This document shows, piece after piece, positions 9,800 to 19,013 of a DNA stretch of 64,000 bases (the first letter of the stretch is position 1; every line of letters starts with the position of its first letter). The stretch is taken from NCBI GenBank assembly GCA_030272155.1, contig CP126201.1, positions 2,578,501 to 2,642,500 of the forward strand, in the 5' to 3' direction. The position numbers and the translations under genes are program-made. The notes beneath the pieces are model-generated. The model was not told the origin of the DNA. It worked only from the letters and a program-made list of their open reading frames with translations, and searched no databases. The DNA comes from Tetradesmus obliquus. Its lineage: Eukaryota > Chlorophyta > Chlorophyceae > Sphaeropleales > Scenedesmaceae.

Positions 9800-12736
9800 T
9801 CAGGTCATTGCTGTGGAGGACGAGATGGACCTGTCGCCGCTCAACCTGGGCATGATTGCCAGCTACTACTACATCACCTACACCACCATCGAGCTCTTCG
9901 CCAACTCCCTCACACCCAAGACCAAGGTGAGAGCTGCAGTGTGTGCTGTTGGGTTCAGCAGCTCAGCAGTGGGGCTTGCAGTATGCTTGGCAGTATGCTT
10001 GCATATGTTGCATGCACCACCACCGAGCTCCTCGCCAACTCTCTCACACCCAATACCAAGTTCGGCGGCGCAGCCTGCGAAGCAGCAGGGCTAGCTTGCA
10101 GGAAGCCTGTAGGAGCAGCAGGGCTAGCTTGCAGGAAGCCTGTAGGAGCAGCAGGGCTAGCTTGCAGGAAGCCTGTAGGAGCAGCAGGGCTAGCTTGCAG
10201 GAAGCCTGCAGGAGCAGCAGGGCTAGCTTGCAGGAAGCCTGCAGGAGCAGCAGGGCTAGCTTGCAGGAAGCCTGCAGGAGCAGCAGGGCTAGCTTGCAGG
10301 AAGCCTGCAGGAGCAGCAGGGCTAGCTTGCAAGGAGCCTGCAGGAGCAGCAGGGCTAGCTTGCAGGAAGCCTGCTCCCTGCATGCCTTGCGACGTGCGCT
10401 GCAGCATGCCTTGCACTATGCTTCTTTCTGTCCCTTTGATGATGCCTTTTCATGCCTTTTTTGCATGCCTTTTTCTGTCCTCACTCTTTTTTTCTTCACT
10501 GCCACTCAAAACCACGCTTGCTACAGGTCAAGGGCCTGCTGGAGATTGTGGCAGCAGCCAGCGAGTTTGACACGCTGCCGGCCACTCTCATCGCTCACTC
10601 TTTCCCACCCTTCTCATTATTTCCCACTGTTGCCTTCTGCTTGCGTCACTCTTTCTGCAGGTCAAGGGCCTGCTGGAGATCGTGGCAGCCGCCAGCGAGT
10701 TCGACACGCTGCAGCTCACTCTCATCCCTCACTCTTTCTTGCCCTCTCTCATTTTTTCTCACTCTTCCCGCTCGCTTGCCTCACTCTTTCTTCAGGTCAA
10801 GGGCCTGCTGGAGATTGTGGCAGCAGCCAGCGAGTTTGACACGCTGCCGGTGCGCCCCGGCGAAGAGAACGCAGTGGAGCGGCTGATCAAGCACGCCCCC
10901 GTGGCTGTGGACAGGCCCAAGTTTGCAGACCCGCACACCAAGGTCAACGCGCTGCTGCAGGCGCACTTCAGCCGGGAGCGGCTGGGAGGCGACATGGGCA
11001 ACGACGCGCGCACAGCAGTGCGCGAGGCGTCACGGCTGCTGCAGGTGCGTGTAGAGTTTCATCAAAGGTTGTAGTTGTCATTGAGGTGTTTGTGGGATTG
11101 TGGCTGCTGGTTGCGCCGTGGAAATTGGCAACCACGCGCGCACTGCTGTGCGCTAGGCATTGCGAAGCTGCGCATGCGTTTATAGTAAAGGGATTACGCT
11201 GGTGTGCTCACGTGGCACGCGCCACCGCCAATACCTGAAAAGATTGAAAGCTGCAAACAGCTCAGCTTGAGCTGTCACTCAAATGAGTTGAACCCGAAGA
11301 AAACCTCTGTGTGTAAGATCGAGATCGACATTGGCATGTGTTCAGGTGACCAGCAGAGGCTGGCTGCGTTGCTGCTTGCAATGGTTGGCTGGTGGCAAGG
11401 AAGCTTTTGACGCCTGCTGCGCCTTCTGCTGTATCTGCCTTTTTGCACCTGCAGGCTGTGGTGGACGTGGTGGCTAGCAGCGGCTGGCTGCACCCCGCCC
11501 TGGCAGCCATGGAGATGTGCCAGATGGTGGTGCAGGGCCAGTGGGAGAAGGACAGCCCGCTGCTGCAGCTGCCGCACTTCACGCCCGCGCTGGCGGCTGC
11601 TGCTGGGGCCAAGGACGTGTCCACGGTGTTTGACCTGGTGGAGATGGACGACGAGGAGCGGCGCGAGCTGCTGCAGGTGAGTTCAAATGTTGTTATGTTC
11701 GTCATTGTGGTGTTATTTTGGGTTGACCGCGGTCGCCGCATGTCGACGAATTAGGTTTTGCATAGCCAAGGACGTGTCCACCGTGTTTTGACCTGGTGGA
11801 GATGGACGATGAGGAGCGGCGCGAGCTGCTGCAAGTGCGGCACAAACATCATGATGTTCATTGCAATTTATCGGCATTGATCAGAGAAGTCTGTTACAAG
11901 GGTGGGCAAGCTATCACCCCAGAGTGAGCAAAAGTATCTGCAGGCCCATAGATCGACAAGTTGTATATGCTTATATTGTGGATGTGGGAGGCACGGAACC
12001 GGGGTTGTAGTGTGCTTGCTGAGGTGGCATGGGTCGCTGGGGCTTCACAATGTATGTTGCTGTTTGATGCGGTCGGCTGCTTCTGTGGCACGGCTTACAT
12101 GCATACTTGCAACCAACTACTGCCTGCGACTGTCATTGTGCTGCTGTCCCTGTGTCTCTACTCAAATGCAGCTGAGCGAGGTCACCGCGGTCTGCAACCG
12201 CTACACCGACATCTCCGTGACCAACACACACCTTCTGAACTGCTGCCTGCGTGCCACCTGCCCTGCCTCTGTCTGCTTTGTCTGCTTTGCAGCTGAGCGA
12301 CCGGCAGCTGGACGAGGTGACTGCGGTCTGCAACCGCTACCCCGACATCTCTGTCACCACGGAGCTGCCAGACGGCCCCGACGTAGCAGCAGGCGACTCC
12401 GTGACCCTCACCGTAAACCTGGACCGCGAAATGGAGGAGGGTGCAACCGAGCTCGGCCCTGTGCATGCACCTCGCTTCCCAGGTGTCCGCGAAGAGGGCT
12501 GGTGGCTGGTTGTGGGCAACCCCAAGGCCAACAAGCTGCTGGGGATCAAGCGGGTTAGCTTCGGCAAGTCGCAGCGCGTGAAGCTCGCATTTGACGCGCC
12601 GGCAGAGGTCGGGGCTTCGAAGCTCACGCTGTTCTTCATGTGTGACAGCTGGCTGGGCTGTGACCAGGAGTATGAGGTGGAGCTGAATGTGGGCGAGGCT
12701 GCTGAGGGCAGCGGCAGCGAGGAGATGAGCGAGTGA
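97..12736 (+). CDS. BRR2: BRR2 / SNRNP200, U5 snRNP DExH RNA helicase (C-terminal 1,099 aa; 5' end outside window)
   Basis: Ski2-like helicase that unwinds U4/U6 during spliceosome activation in the nucleus. Eighteen exons join in frame: 97-255, 720-890, 1440-1610, 2916-3082, 3425-3563, 4249-4528, 5707-5882, 6105-6320, 6751-6896, 7405-7567, 7909-8076, 8637-8757, 9019-9088, 9299-9413, 9804-9926, 10796-11044, 11455-11676 and 12293-12736 (stop TGA). The sum is 3,300 nt with every phase consistent. It holds the end of the first Sec63 unit, the second helicase cassette (Walker A APTGSGKT near 4290; motif II DEMQ near 5840) and the second Sec63 unit. The C-terminal cassette of Brr2 is known to be a non-catalytic regulator, which may explain DEMQ instead of DEVH. 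A Brr2-typical C terminus ends in an acidic Ser/Glu tail. Nearly every intron carries partial copies of the flanking exons, listed separately. Identity is very secure; single splice sites were set by eye. Confidence 0.95.
343..377 (+). repeat. donor-side copy of BRR2 exon 97-255
   Basis: Diverged copy of the exon end ([12 protein letters not shown] region) followed by a GTGTGC donor-like site, about 120 nt downstream of the original. Confidence 0.75.
562..642 (+). repeat. acceptor-side copy of BRR2 exon 720-890
   Basis: CTGCAG followed by a copy of the first ~78 nt of the next exon with scattered substitutions, about 157 nt upstream of the real exon. The acceptor AG is retained. Confidence 0.85.
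1098..1320 (+). repeat. two acceptor-side copies of BRR2 exon 1440-1610
   Basis: Copy one (about 1098-1194) reproduces CCCGCAG plus about 90 nt of the exon start almost perfectly. Copy two (about 1273-1320) reproduces about 45 nt. Both precede the real exon. Confidence 0.85.
1736..2420 (+). repeat. four donor-side copies of BRR2 exon 1440-1610
   Basis: Four copies of the second half of the exon ([19 protein letters not shown] region) near 1736-1818, 1938-2019, 2145-2217 and 2337-2416. Each ends in GGCGAG followed by GTGGGTG, as in the real donor at 1611. The spacer intron pieces are also related, so the unit of about 200 nt spans the exon-intron boundary. Confidence 0.85.
2569..2850 (+). repeat. 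three acceptor-side copies of BRR2 exon 2916-3082
   Basis: Copies near 2569, 2668 and 2819 each begin with GCAGGTGCTGCTGCAC. They keep 30 to 95 nt of the exon start before diverging; the last contains a TAG. Confidence 0.8.
3281..3350 (+). repeat. acceptor-side copy of BRR2 exon 3425-3563
   Basis: CCCTGCAG followed by a copy of the LLLPEK..TELLDLQ start, with a small deletion relative to the real exon. Confidence 0.8.
3643..3968 (+). repeat. three donor-side copies of BRR2 exon 3425-3563
   Basis: Copies of the [20 protein letters not shown] exon end near 3643-3710, 3774-3840 and 3900-3966, each followed by GTGCGGTTG-like or GTGCAGTTG-like donors. Spacing is about 125 nt. Confidence 0.85.
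4461..5375 (+). repeat. 121-nt tandem array of a BRR2 exon end plus donor, 8 copies
   Basis: The last ~68 nt of exon 4249-4528, its GTGGGCGG donor and about 50 nt of intron recur with a period of about 121 nt. Copies start near 4461 (real exon), 4582, 4703, 4824, 4945, 5065, 5186 and 5306. Each carries a candidate donor after CTGACAG or a variant. Only the first donor keeps the frame into the next exon, because 121 is not a multiple of 3. Confidence 0.93.
5650..5706 (+). repeat. (CTG)18 tract abutting a BRR2 3' splice site
   Basis: Eighteen uninterrupted CTG units (5650-5703) followed directly by CAG, which is the acceptor of the exon starting at 5707. The tract takes the place of a normal polypyrimidine tract. 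Confidence 0.95.
6378..6512 (+). repeat. donor-side copies of BRR2 exon 6105-6320
   Basis: A short copy near 6378-6405 and a longer one near 6438-6510. They repeat the [20 protein letters not shown] exon end and the GCATGCAG/GTGG junction. Confidence 0.8.
6953..7250 (+). repeat. three donor-side copies of BRR2 exon 6751-6896
   Basis: Copies of the [18 protein letters not shown] exon end plus donor near 6957-7010, 7079-7132 and 7192-7247, spaced about 115-122 nt. The intron part GTGGGCTATCTGCTGATG is repeated too. Confidence 0.85.
7290..7325 (+). repeat. acceptor-side copy of BRR2 exon 7405-7567
   Basis: GCAG followed by a copy of the [10 protein letters not shown] exon start, 114 nt upstream of the real exon. 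Confidence 0.8.
7628..7715 (+). repeat. donor-side copy of BRR2 exon 7405-7567
   Basis: Diverged copy of the [19 protein letters not shown] exon end with one inserted base and a GCAAGT donor-like end. Confidence 0.75.
8131..8206 (+). repeat. donor-side copy of BRR2 exon 7909-8076
   Basis: Copy of the [19 protein letters not shown] exon end followed by GATGAG/GTGCGT. Confidence 0.8.
8395..8580 (+). repeat. two acceptor-side copies of BRR2 exon 8637-8757
   Basis: Copies of the [17 protein letters not shown] exon start near 8401-8450 and 8519-8580, each after a GCAG. They are about 118 nt apart and share flanking intron sequence. Confidence 0.85.
9753..9797 (+). repeat. (CTG)15 tract next to a BRR2 3' splice site
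   Basis: Fifteen CTG units end 6 nt before the exon at 9804; the tract is followed by CCTCAG. Confidence 0.93.
10012..10062 (+). repeat. donor-side copy of BRR2 exon 9804-9926
   Basis: Copy of the [15 protein letters not shown] exon end with ACCAAG followed by a mutated donor (TTCGGC). Confidence 0.75.
10080..10376 (+). repeat. 33-bp minisatellite, about 9 copies, in a BRR2 intron
   Basis: Units of 33 bp, nearly identical apart from GTA/GCA and one GGA variant. Each contains GCTTGCAG, an acceptor-like motif. Because 33 is divisible by 3, long spurious reading frames run through it on both strands. It does not copy an adjacent exon. Confidence 0.93.
10519..10715 (+). repeat. two acceptor-side copies of BRR2 exon 10796-11044
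   Basis: Copies of the [18 protein letters not shown] exon start near 10527-10582 and 10661-10714, spaced about 134 nt like the real exon. The TCACTCTTTC-type pyrimidine stretch before the AG is repeated as well. Confidence 0.88.
11765..11840 (+). repeat. donor-side copy of BRR2 exon 11455-11676
   Basis: Copy of the [20 protein letters not shown] exon end with one inserted T, followed by CTGCAAGTGCGG where the exon-final G has become A. The intron around it (11045-11454 and 11840-12292) shows only short similarities. Confidence 0.82.
12166..12232 (+). repeat. acceptor-side copy of the last BRR2 exon
   Basis: GCAGCTGAGCGA followed by a copy of [15 protein letters not shown] lacking the RQLD codons, 123 nt upstream of the real exon at 12293. 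Confidence 0.82.
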
Positions 12737-12819
12737 GTTGATGCTTTTGCAAGCTTGTCATGTGCTTGCCGCTGTGGCAGATGTGTGCAGCATCAGCCGT
12801 TGCGCGGGCTGGGGCGCCC

Positions 12820-13365
12820 TTGCCTGCGGGCAGGCAGGCTGTCTCATGGCTGTTGCGCTGTGCAGCCAGTGCCGGGCTCGCGCTGCGTGCAGCATTTGAA
12901 GTAGCAGGCTTTGTGCAGACCTGTCCAAACATTGGCACGTTCTGCGTGGTGATCATGAAGGTTTGTGGTGGGTTATGTTGTCATGGTTTGGTGCAGAGTG
13001 TGATGGCTGGGATTGTTGCTGCGGCAGCTACTGCTGCACCTCAGGTGTGTGCAATACGTAGATCATACCTTCGCTTCAGCAGCAGCGGCTGCTGCAGGAG
13101 TTCCACAGCAGAAGCAACGCTGCTGAGCTGACAGCAGCACCCTCAGGCTGCGGATTATGATGATGTTGTGTTGACAGTACTCGGTCAAACTGGCAGGCCT
13201 GTCTCACGGCCATGTGCTGTGCAGCCAGTTCACAGCTGGTGCTGCGTGCAGCAGGGATTGTGTGGGTGTATTACAGGTGTTGGCTGTGACCAGGAGTATG
13301 ACGTGAAACTGCATGTAGGCAGCTCTTGGCGAGGCTGCTGAGAGCAGCGGCAGCAAGAGCATGAT
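12820..13365 (+). repeat. duplicated BRR2 3' flank, including a copy of its C-terminal coding end
   Basis: 13277-13365 copies the [21 protein letters not shown] coding end with small indels. 13195-13255 copies the 3' flank at 12826-12890. One tandem duplication of roughly 430-640 nt spanning the stop codon would explain both. A TGTAA, the usual green-algal polyadenylation signal, occurs at 13600-13604. The rest of 12737-13830 shows no gene. Confidence 0.7.
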
Positions 13366-13836
13366 CGAACAAGTATCACTGCAGGGCAATTCACTGGGAG
13401 GCCATGAGGATACCTAACTGTGAGACGCTATATGCTGCATGCTGTTTCAAACACCCATGCAAGTTTGTTGCTTTATATGGCGTGCATACAGCGCTGCGGC
13501 CTGGTTCAGGTCGTTCTGCGTCGGAAGGTGCTCCCGAACACCCAAATCACGGCACGCAAATCAACAGGGGTCTTCCTGCTGTCTTCTTCAGCAGGCTGTT
13601 GTAAACAGTGACTGAGTCTGACCATTCCTGGCTTACGGAAAATGGCTTCTGTTGACTACTGCTTATTCAAGGAGAACAAGAATACTTGCGTTCAAGGGGT
13701 GATCTAAGAAAAAGGTGTGACGTAAGTGATGCTTCTCACCTGATTACCATGATTGGTATAGTCTTCTTCTTCCAATCATGGGGAGCTTCATCGAGATCTT
13801 TACGTCAGCTTCGTCAAGGGCGCTGATGCAGATCTT

Positions 13837-14700
13837 TTACGTCAAAGCATTGTAGAAACGTAACATCCTTGGAACATCAGCGAATTGTGTCAGGCGTGCT
13901 TCAACGGCCTTGTATGCACACGAATCAGAAGTACTGCTGCTGCTGCGTGCGCCTGCCTGCGACGCATTGCAGGCCGCCTGGTGGCATTGGATGCAAGTAA
14001 TGCCACTAAGCACTGGTACAACATGCAGTACGCCAACAACACCACAGTTCAGAGGTTTGGGCAGCACCTTAGCAGCTGCCTGGCGACACCTGTGCACCAA
14101 CAATCCGAGCCCAGCTGACACGTGACATCCCCCTCTCAAAAACAACGTTGTGAGAGCCGGTATGACTCGAACCACAATGTAAGTCATAAGCCAGCGCATG
14201 CGTTGAGTGGCTAGGTTGCTTGCAGGCCCTGCAAGCTGCAGGCCAGGCCAGCAGTGGCAAAACGGCTGTGCTTGTCACTGCAGTAGCAGCAGCAGCGCAG
14301 CCAGTAAGCCCAAATTTTCCGGGTTTCAGCTGGGCAGCACATCAGGCTGCTGCAATACACTGCGATGATGCCACGCAACGCTTCACCGCTGTCACTGCTC
14401 AGCAGTTCAAGGTAAACACTCAGCCTGCTCGCAAGCACAACGGCATAAACTGGCTGGTTACCTCGAAAGACAGCCGCTGCAGCTGCCGCTGCGAGCGCCG
14501 TACTCAATGTCGCAGCTGTCACCCCACCAGGTGCAACACGAGCACTTCAACGCCGCACTGGGAAAACTCTTGCCACTCCAGCTATGCGGATGCTGCCAGA
14601 ATGACTGCAGCATGTTAGCCCAGGGCTGCCAGCCATGCGGCATGTAATAGACCCGGTACATTATATCACAACAGGCAAACACATGTGCTGTATAGCGTTT
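13837..14700 (-). other. possible downstream exons of the minus-strand membrane/ARM gene
   Basis: Open minus-strand stretches occur at 13837-14199 and 14211-14522. The first ends in a coding-looking C-terminal segment (VEARLTQFADVPRMLRFYNA). I recognise no domain and could not link them by splice sites. They may belong to the gene at 14.8-16.5 kb or to a decayed copy of it. Confidence 0.25.
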
Positions 14701-14800
14701 CATGCTGGTACGATGAATGCGTGCACATCAAAGTTTCACACCAAGCCAGAGCCATTACGATGCAGTCACCCTACACTGCGCATGGACCGACATCAAGGCC

Positions 14801-16064
14801 TCAGGCGCATGCCGCTCTTTTAATCTCAAGATGCTTCTCCACCACCAAAGACACCCAGTCAACTGCCCAACTCCTCTGCTGCTTGCTTGCCTCTGCCTGC
14901 AGTCTGCGCACTGCGTCTACCTCATCCAGCCATACGTACTTGAACCTCCAACGATCAGACACGTGGTCTGTTGTGATGATCAGGCTGGCACAGATCACGC
15001 CAACGTCCTCGCCCAACTTGAGCAGAGCAGATGCTGCCCAAATGCTGCGGCGCATGTTGTAGGGTGTACGAAGCACGTCAAGCAAAGCTGACCTCAAATC
15101 CGATTTCCTGCTTTCAGGGCATTTTTCCCATTCAGGAACATCAAGCCAGCGTGCCAGCAGCCTCACTGCAGCCAACTGGTGACGCGTGGACTGCTTCAGC
15201 AGCAGTTGAAGCTCGTCTGTGACACCCTGCAAACCCAGCACCGCCGGCATCCCATTACACCAGTGCCCCATCTTACCTAGTGTGTTGAGTGCTGCCCAGC
15301 CTACCTCGCCCCTCCGTAGCTTTCCCACCACCAACTGCAGCAGCCAGCCACTCAGCAGCACCTCTGCTTGACCATAGGCAGGCCAGTAGCCCAGGATGAC
15401 GATTGCTGCATGCTGTATGTAGGGGTCAGCTGACTCTATGGCCAGACCTAGACGCAGCAGCCCATACCGATCACCACATAAGTGAGTGTGCAAGCAGCAG
15501 GTACGACTGCTGGCCAAACAACACAACAACCTCTTCACCCCTCCTCAACTCGTCAGCTACTTGCTGCACACCCCAAGACAGGCAGTCAAAGTCAGCAATG
15601 TCCAGCGCACTGCCGGAGAAGCCTCTGCAGCACAAGTGATCAAAACACGCTGACCACAGCAGGGGCTTTCCTTTCAAAAAGACCTTTGCTTTGTACAACA
15701 CCAGCAGACACAGCAGCGCACACACAGAGCTGGCACTGCACAGGCCATAAAACACCCAGAGCGATGCGGTGACATTGGCTGCTGCAGTAGCATCCAGTGA
15801 ATCGTAACTGCAACGCTTGCACATCCGCAACACTGCGAGGAAAAGACTGCAGCATGGCAGCATGTGCTGCAGCACTCGCACGACATATAATCAAGCTGGC
15901 ACGCAAAGCTTGACCAGCCCACTTGACGTGTTGACTTTGTTGCAGGTCACAGGTTTTGCCACTGGTTGGTCAGGGATGGAATCTTCCTGTGAAGAATTTC
16001 CACCACCATTTTGATCCCTGCCTGTACCGGCTGCATCGTCACGTTTGCTGTTCGTTGCTGCTGC

Positions 16065-16159
<95 letters not shown>

Positions 16160-16500
16160 CAGCTGCTGCTGCTATTGCTTTTGCTTCTGCTGATGGTGGC
16201 GTTGCTGCTGTAACTGGCGCGTCTGCAGGGTGGGGTTTCTGCTTGATGGGGCGGCTCAACAGCCGACTCACCCTGAGCGTTACTGCAAAGGGCACTGCCT
16301 CTAGGAGCAGGATGACTGTGATGGCCCAGAAGTCATTGCAGCGCAGGGTTGAGGCAAAGCCCCCAAGGAGCACCACAGTAGCCCAGGTGAAGGCCATCAC
16401 ACCTAGGTATGATGATGACTTTTGCAGCAACGCGCAGATTGTGGCGAGCTGCACCAGGGTACTGCAGGTGGTGCGACATTGCTCTCTCGCTGTACTTGGC
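14801..16500 (-). CDS. putative membrane protein with C-terminal ARM/HEAT-like repeats and a polyalanine tract
   Basis: Three coding-looking blocks run along the minus strand. Block 1 (about 16454-15923) has two hydrophobic segments, including an AFTWATVVLLGGFAS motif that I recall from plant membrane-anchored ARM-repeat proteins of unknown function, and then a long Ala run. Block 2 (about 15832-15500) has two more membrane-like segments and fits in frame after a GTGGGC donor at 15922. Block 3 (about 15513-14801) is a Leu/Ala-rich helical repeat region with a stop at 14801-14803. Blocks 2 and 3 are in different frames with no convincing intron between them, so the gene may be frameshifted or mis-modelled. 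The start codon was not found. It is convergent with BRR2. Confidence 0.5.
16058..16156 (+). repeat. (CTG)8-TTG-(CTG)24 tract encoding polyalanine on the minus strand
   Basis: This is the longest trinucleotide tract in the window. Read on the minus strand in the gene's frame it gives about 33 GCA (Ala) codons, with a further Ala-rich stretch around it. It is one of the few tracts that lies inside a predicted exon. Confidence 0.93.
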
Positions 16501-16529
16501 GGAGACGGTGCCTGCGCAACACATTCACA

Positions 16530-17357
16530 CCGAGGAGTTTACAATTGAGGTGAACATTGCACGTATAGACGTCTGGAGAGCTTGCGGGGAGGCTGGCACG
16601 GTGGGCGTGCTGTTCACATGTGCCCCTTACCTACATGCTTGTTGTGTAGCGGATGCGTGCCGTGACAAAATATTAAGTCAGTAATACATACCAAGCTGTC
16701 CACGCGGCAGCTGATCTCTGCTCGGACACGAAATTCAGGGGCATCCGACGGGCATTCGAGGGGCATTCGAGGGGCAAGGACAAAAGAACGCGTGGGTGAC
16801 ACTGACGAACCAAAGAGAACAACCACATCATTCTTAATTTCATGGAAATTGCATCATTCTGCTATGTGTGAATGTGCTTCTACTGCTTCGTACGGCTGAT
16901 TCAATCGCCACTGAACCCTCAGGGCACGAACGTCATACCCGCTCCGCTGATACAAGCTTGAACACCTGGTGAATCGGTTTACACAAATTGCTGCAGATCA
17001 CCCTGGCACCCTATAGGCCGTGATCTCTCTGGGGCACGCCGGTCGCTTTCAAGTGCTACTTCCTAGTCAGAGGCACGCTCTGCCACAACGCCGGAGTTGT
17101 TCCTGCATGTTGTAACAGGTAGCAGATTCAACGTTGCGGCTAGAATCATGCAGCAGGTGAGCCAGCTGGGTTATGCGTGGGTTCACCCACCCCACTGACT
17201 TTGTCAAGTGCGTCAGCAGCAAATGCTTACGGTAGTCGCACGTGTAAGACCGACAGTGCCTTTGTTATGCCCAACTTTGCAGATGTTACCGTGTCGAACC
17301 GTGCACGGCAGTCGTTGTTCCCGTGTCATGGCCATACGGTGCTTGCTGCTGCTGCAG
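16530..17357. other. no supported gene
   Basis: I see no conserved coding segment. The region must hold the 5' ends of the flanking divergent genes (membrane/ARM gene on minus, NLR on plus). A short direct repeat (GGGGCATTCGA, twice) lies near 16755. Confidence 0.5.
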
Positions 17358-18956
17358 GGCACCCAGGCCAACACGGTGGTGCACTGCCGCGACGTCTTCC
17401 TCAGCCATGCCGGTGAAGAGAAGTTTGGCATTGTTTCTGTGATCAAGCAGGCATTGGAGCGCGACAATAAAACAAAGTTTCTGGACATTAATGACATGCC
17501 GGCTGGCCAGTCACCAACGCAGACGCTCAAGCCCGCACTGCTGGCAGCTCGGGCTGTAGTGGTGGTGGTATCTGCCTCTTTTCTGCAGAAATAGTACCCC
17601 ATGAAGCTGAGCTGGCTCGTGAACGACCCGCAGTTCAGCACCAAAGCAGTGCCTGTGTTCCACAAGCTGTCACGCAGCGAGTGCAGGACAGGGGCACTGT
17701 CGGCGCAGGTAGAAGAGGCACTGAACAGAACCCGAGAGCAAAGAAGGTGGGCTACGAGCAGCTGGTTGCTGACCTGGACCAGCTGGCGCGCTGCGGCAAC
17801 ATGGACTTCTCCAACCCAGAAACGAGGTAGCTGCAGCAAGCAGCAGCATGGCACCTGCTGCGCAGCGCAAGTGCAGCCATCAGCAGGCAGGCAATTGCCA
17901 GCTGGTCAAGAACTGCAGGTGCTCTGGCTCGCAAGTGTGCAGACCACGATGCTGCATGAAACGACTGTGACACCTCACTCTGCACTCCCTGTGCGCATCC
18001 TGCTGCCTTCTCTGCTAGCCTGTGCTGCAAAAGGGTTTGCTGCTGCTGACAGCAGCATGTTGGATGCTCCAACTACAGACATGTGTGCGGCCTGTTCTGC
18101 TGCAGATACAGGCCTGCTTGGACACAGATGGCTGCCTGCCCAACAACATACGCTACCCTGTTGTGCTGCTGCCGGCCTGCCGCCCTTTCTGCAGTGACGC
18201 TGATGTCATAGATTGGGTGGTGAGAGAGGTGGGCCTGAAGCTCCGTAGCGCTGCTGCTAGCCTGCCGGCGGAGATCCGTGGCATTGATGGGGAGGTGGAG
18301 CGCCTGGCTGGTGTGATCAAGGGAGGCAGGGTGCTGGGACTGTACGGGCCAGTTGAGCACTGGTGTTCCTAACAGCTGCTTGACTCAACAGCATCACCTG
18401 CGTTGCGGCATGGGCTGCTGAGTGCTTCATTCTGTACATGCTTGTTTAAGTTACGGTTGACCCTTGGCACCAAAGTGTTGCAAACATTGCTCAGTGACCT
18501 GCCAGCTAGATAAACTGCAGCAAGCGCTACGACACAAGGATTTGTCGCAAGGTGTGATTAGCAGCATAGCAGTGGACCTGCTGCCGCTGCAGTGTGCACA
18601 AGCAGCAGCAACAGCTGTAGCAGCGCTGCTGCATCGGCAGCACAGCAGCTGCAGCCACAAAGAGAGATGTATAGCAAAACCGATGATGCCATCTTGAGCA
18701 TGAGCCCTAGCAAAAAAGCGCATTGCAGTTGCAGATGGTCATGAGAGCTGCGTGCAGCAGAACAGCAGTGCGCAACCCTGTTCTTCTGTATCACGTAGTT
18801 ACACCGGCTTAAACTGAGCACAGGCAGGCTCATCATCCTCAGCAACACAACGCTACTCCAAAACATTGCATAACCCCTTCATTCTCACAACACGCCCACG
18901 ATGTGGTGTACAGTCAGCACCACTGCAGCATGAACGACCCAGTTGCCAGATGCCTC

Positions 18957-19013
18957 GATGCCACACGGCTGGGCTGGCTGGGCTGGCTGGGCTGGCTGGC
19001 ACAGGCTGGCTGT
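18957..19013 (+). repeat. GGCTGGGCTGGCT low-complexity repeat in an NLR intron
   Basis: Several units of GGCTGGGCTGGCTGGG in the 834-nt intron between the linker and NB-ARC exons. The same intron has an open, helix-like stretch near 18490-18700 that I could not assign. Confidence 0.7.

Noticed and set aside
10080-10376. CRISPR-like array
   Set aside because: The 33-bp units are contiguous without unique spacers and lie in a eukaryotic intron; it is a minisatellite.
9437-10570. Long open frame (377 codons) as a gene
   Set aside because: It is kept open by the 33-bp repeat and a CTG tract, and overlaps the BRR2 exon 9804-9926 in the wrong frame.
17592-17594. Reassigned TAG codon to explain the in-frame stops of the NLR
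   Set aside because: TAG is the terminal codon of the kinase and HEMC genes in this window, so it works as a stop; the NLR also has a TAA and frameshifts.
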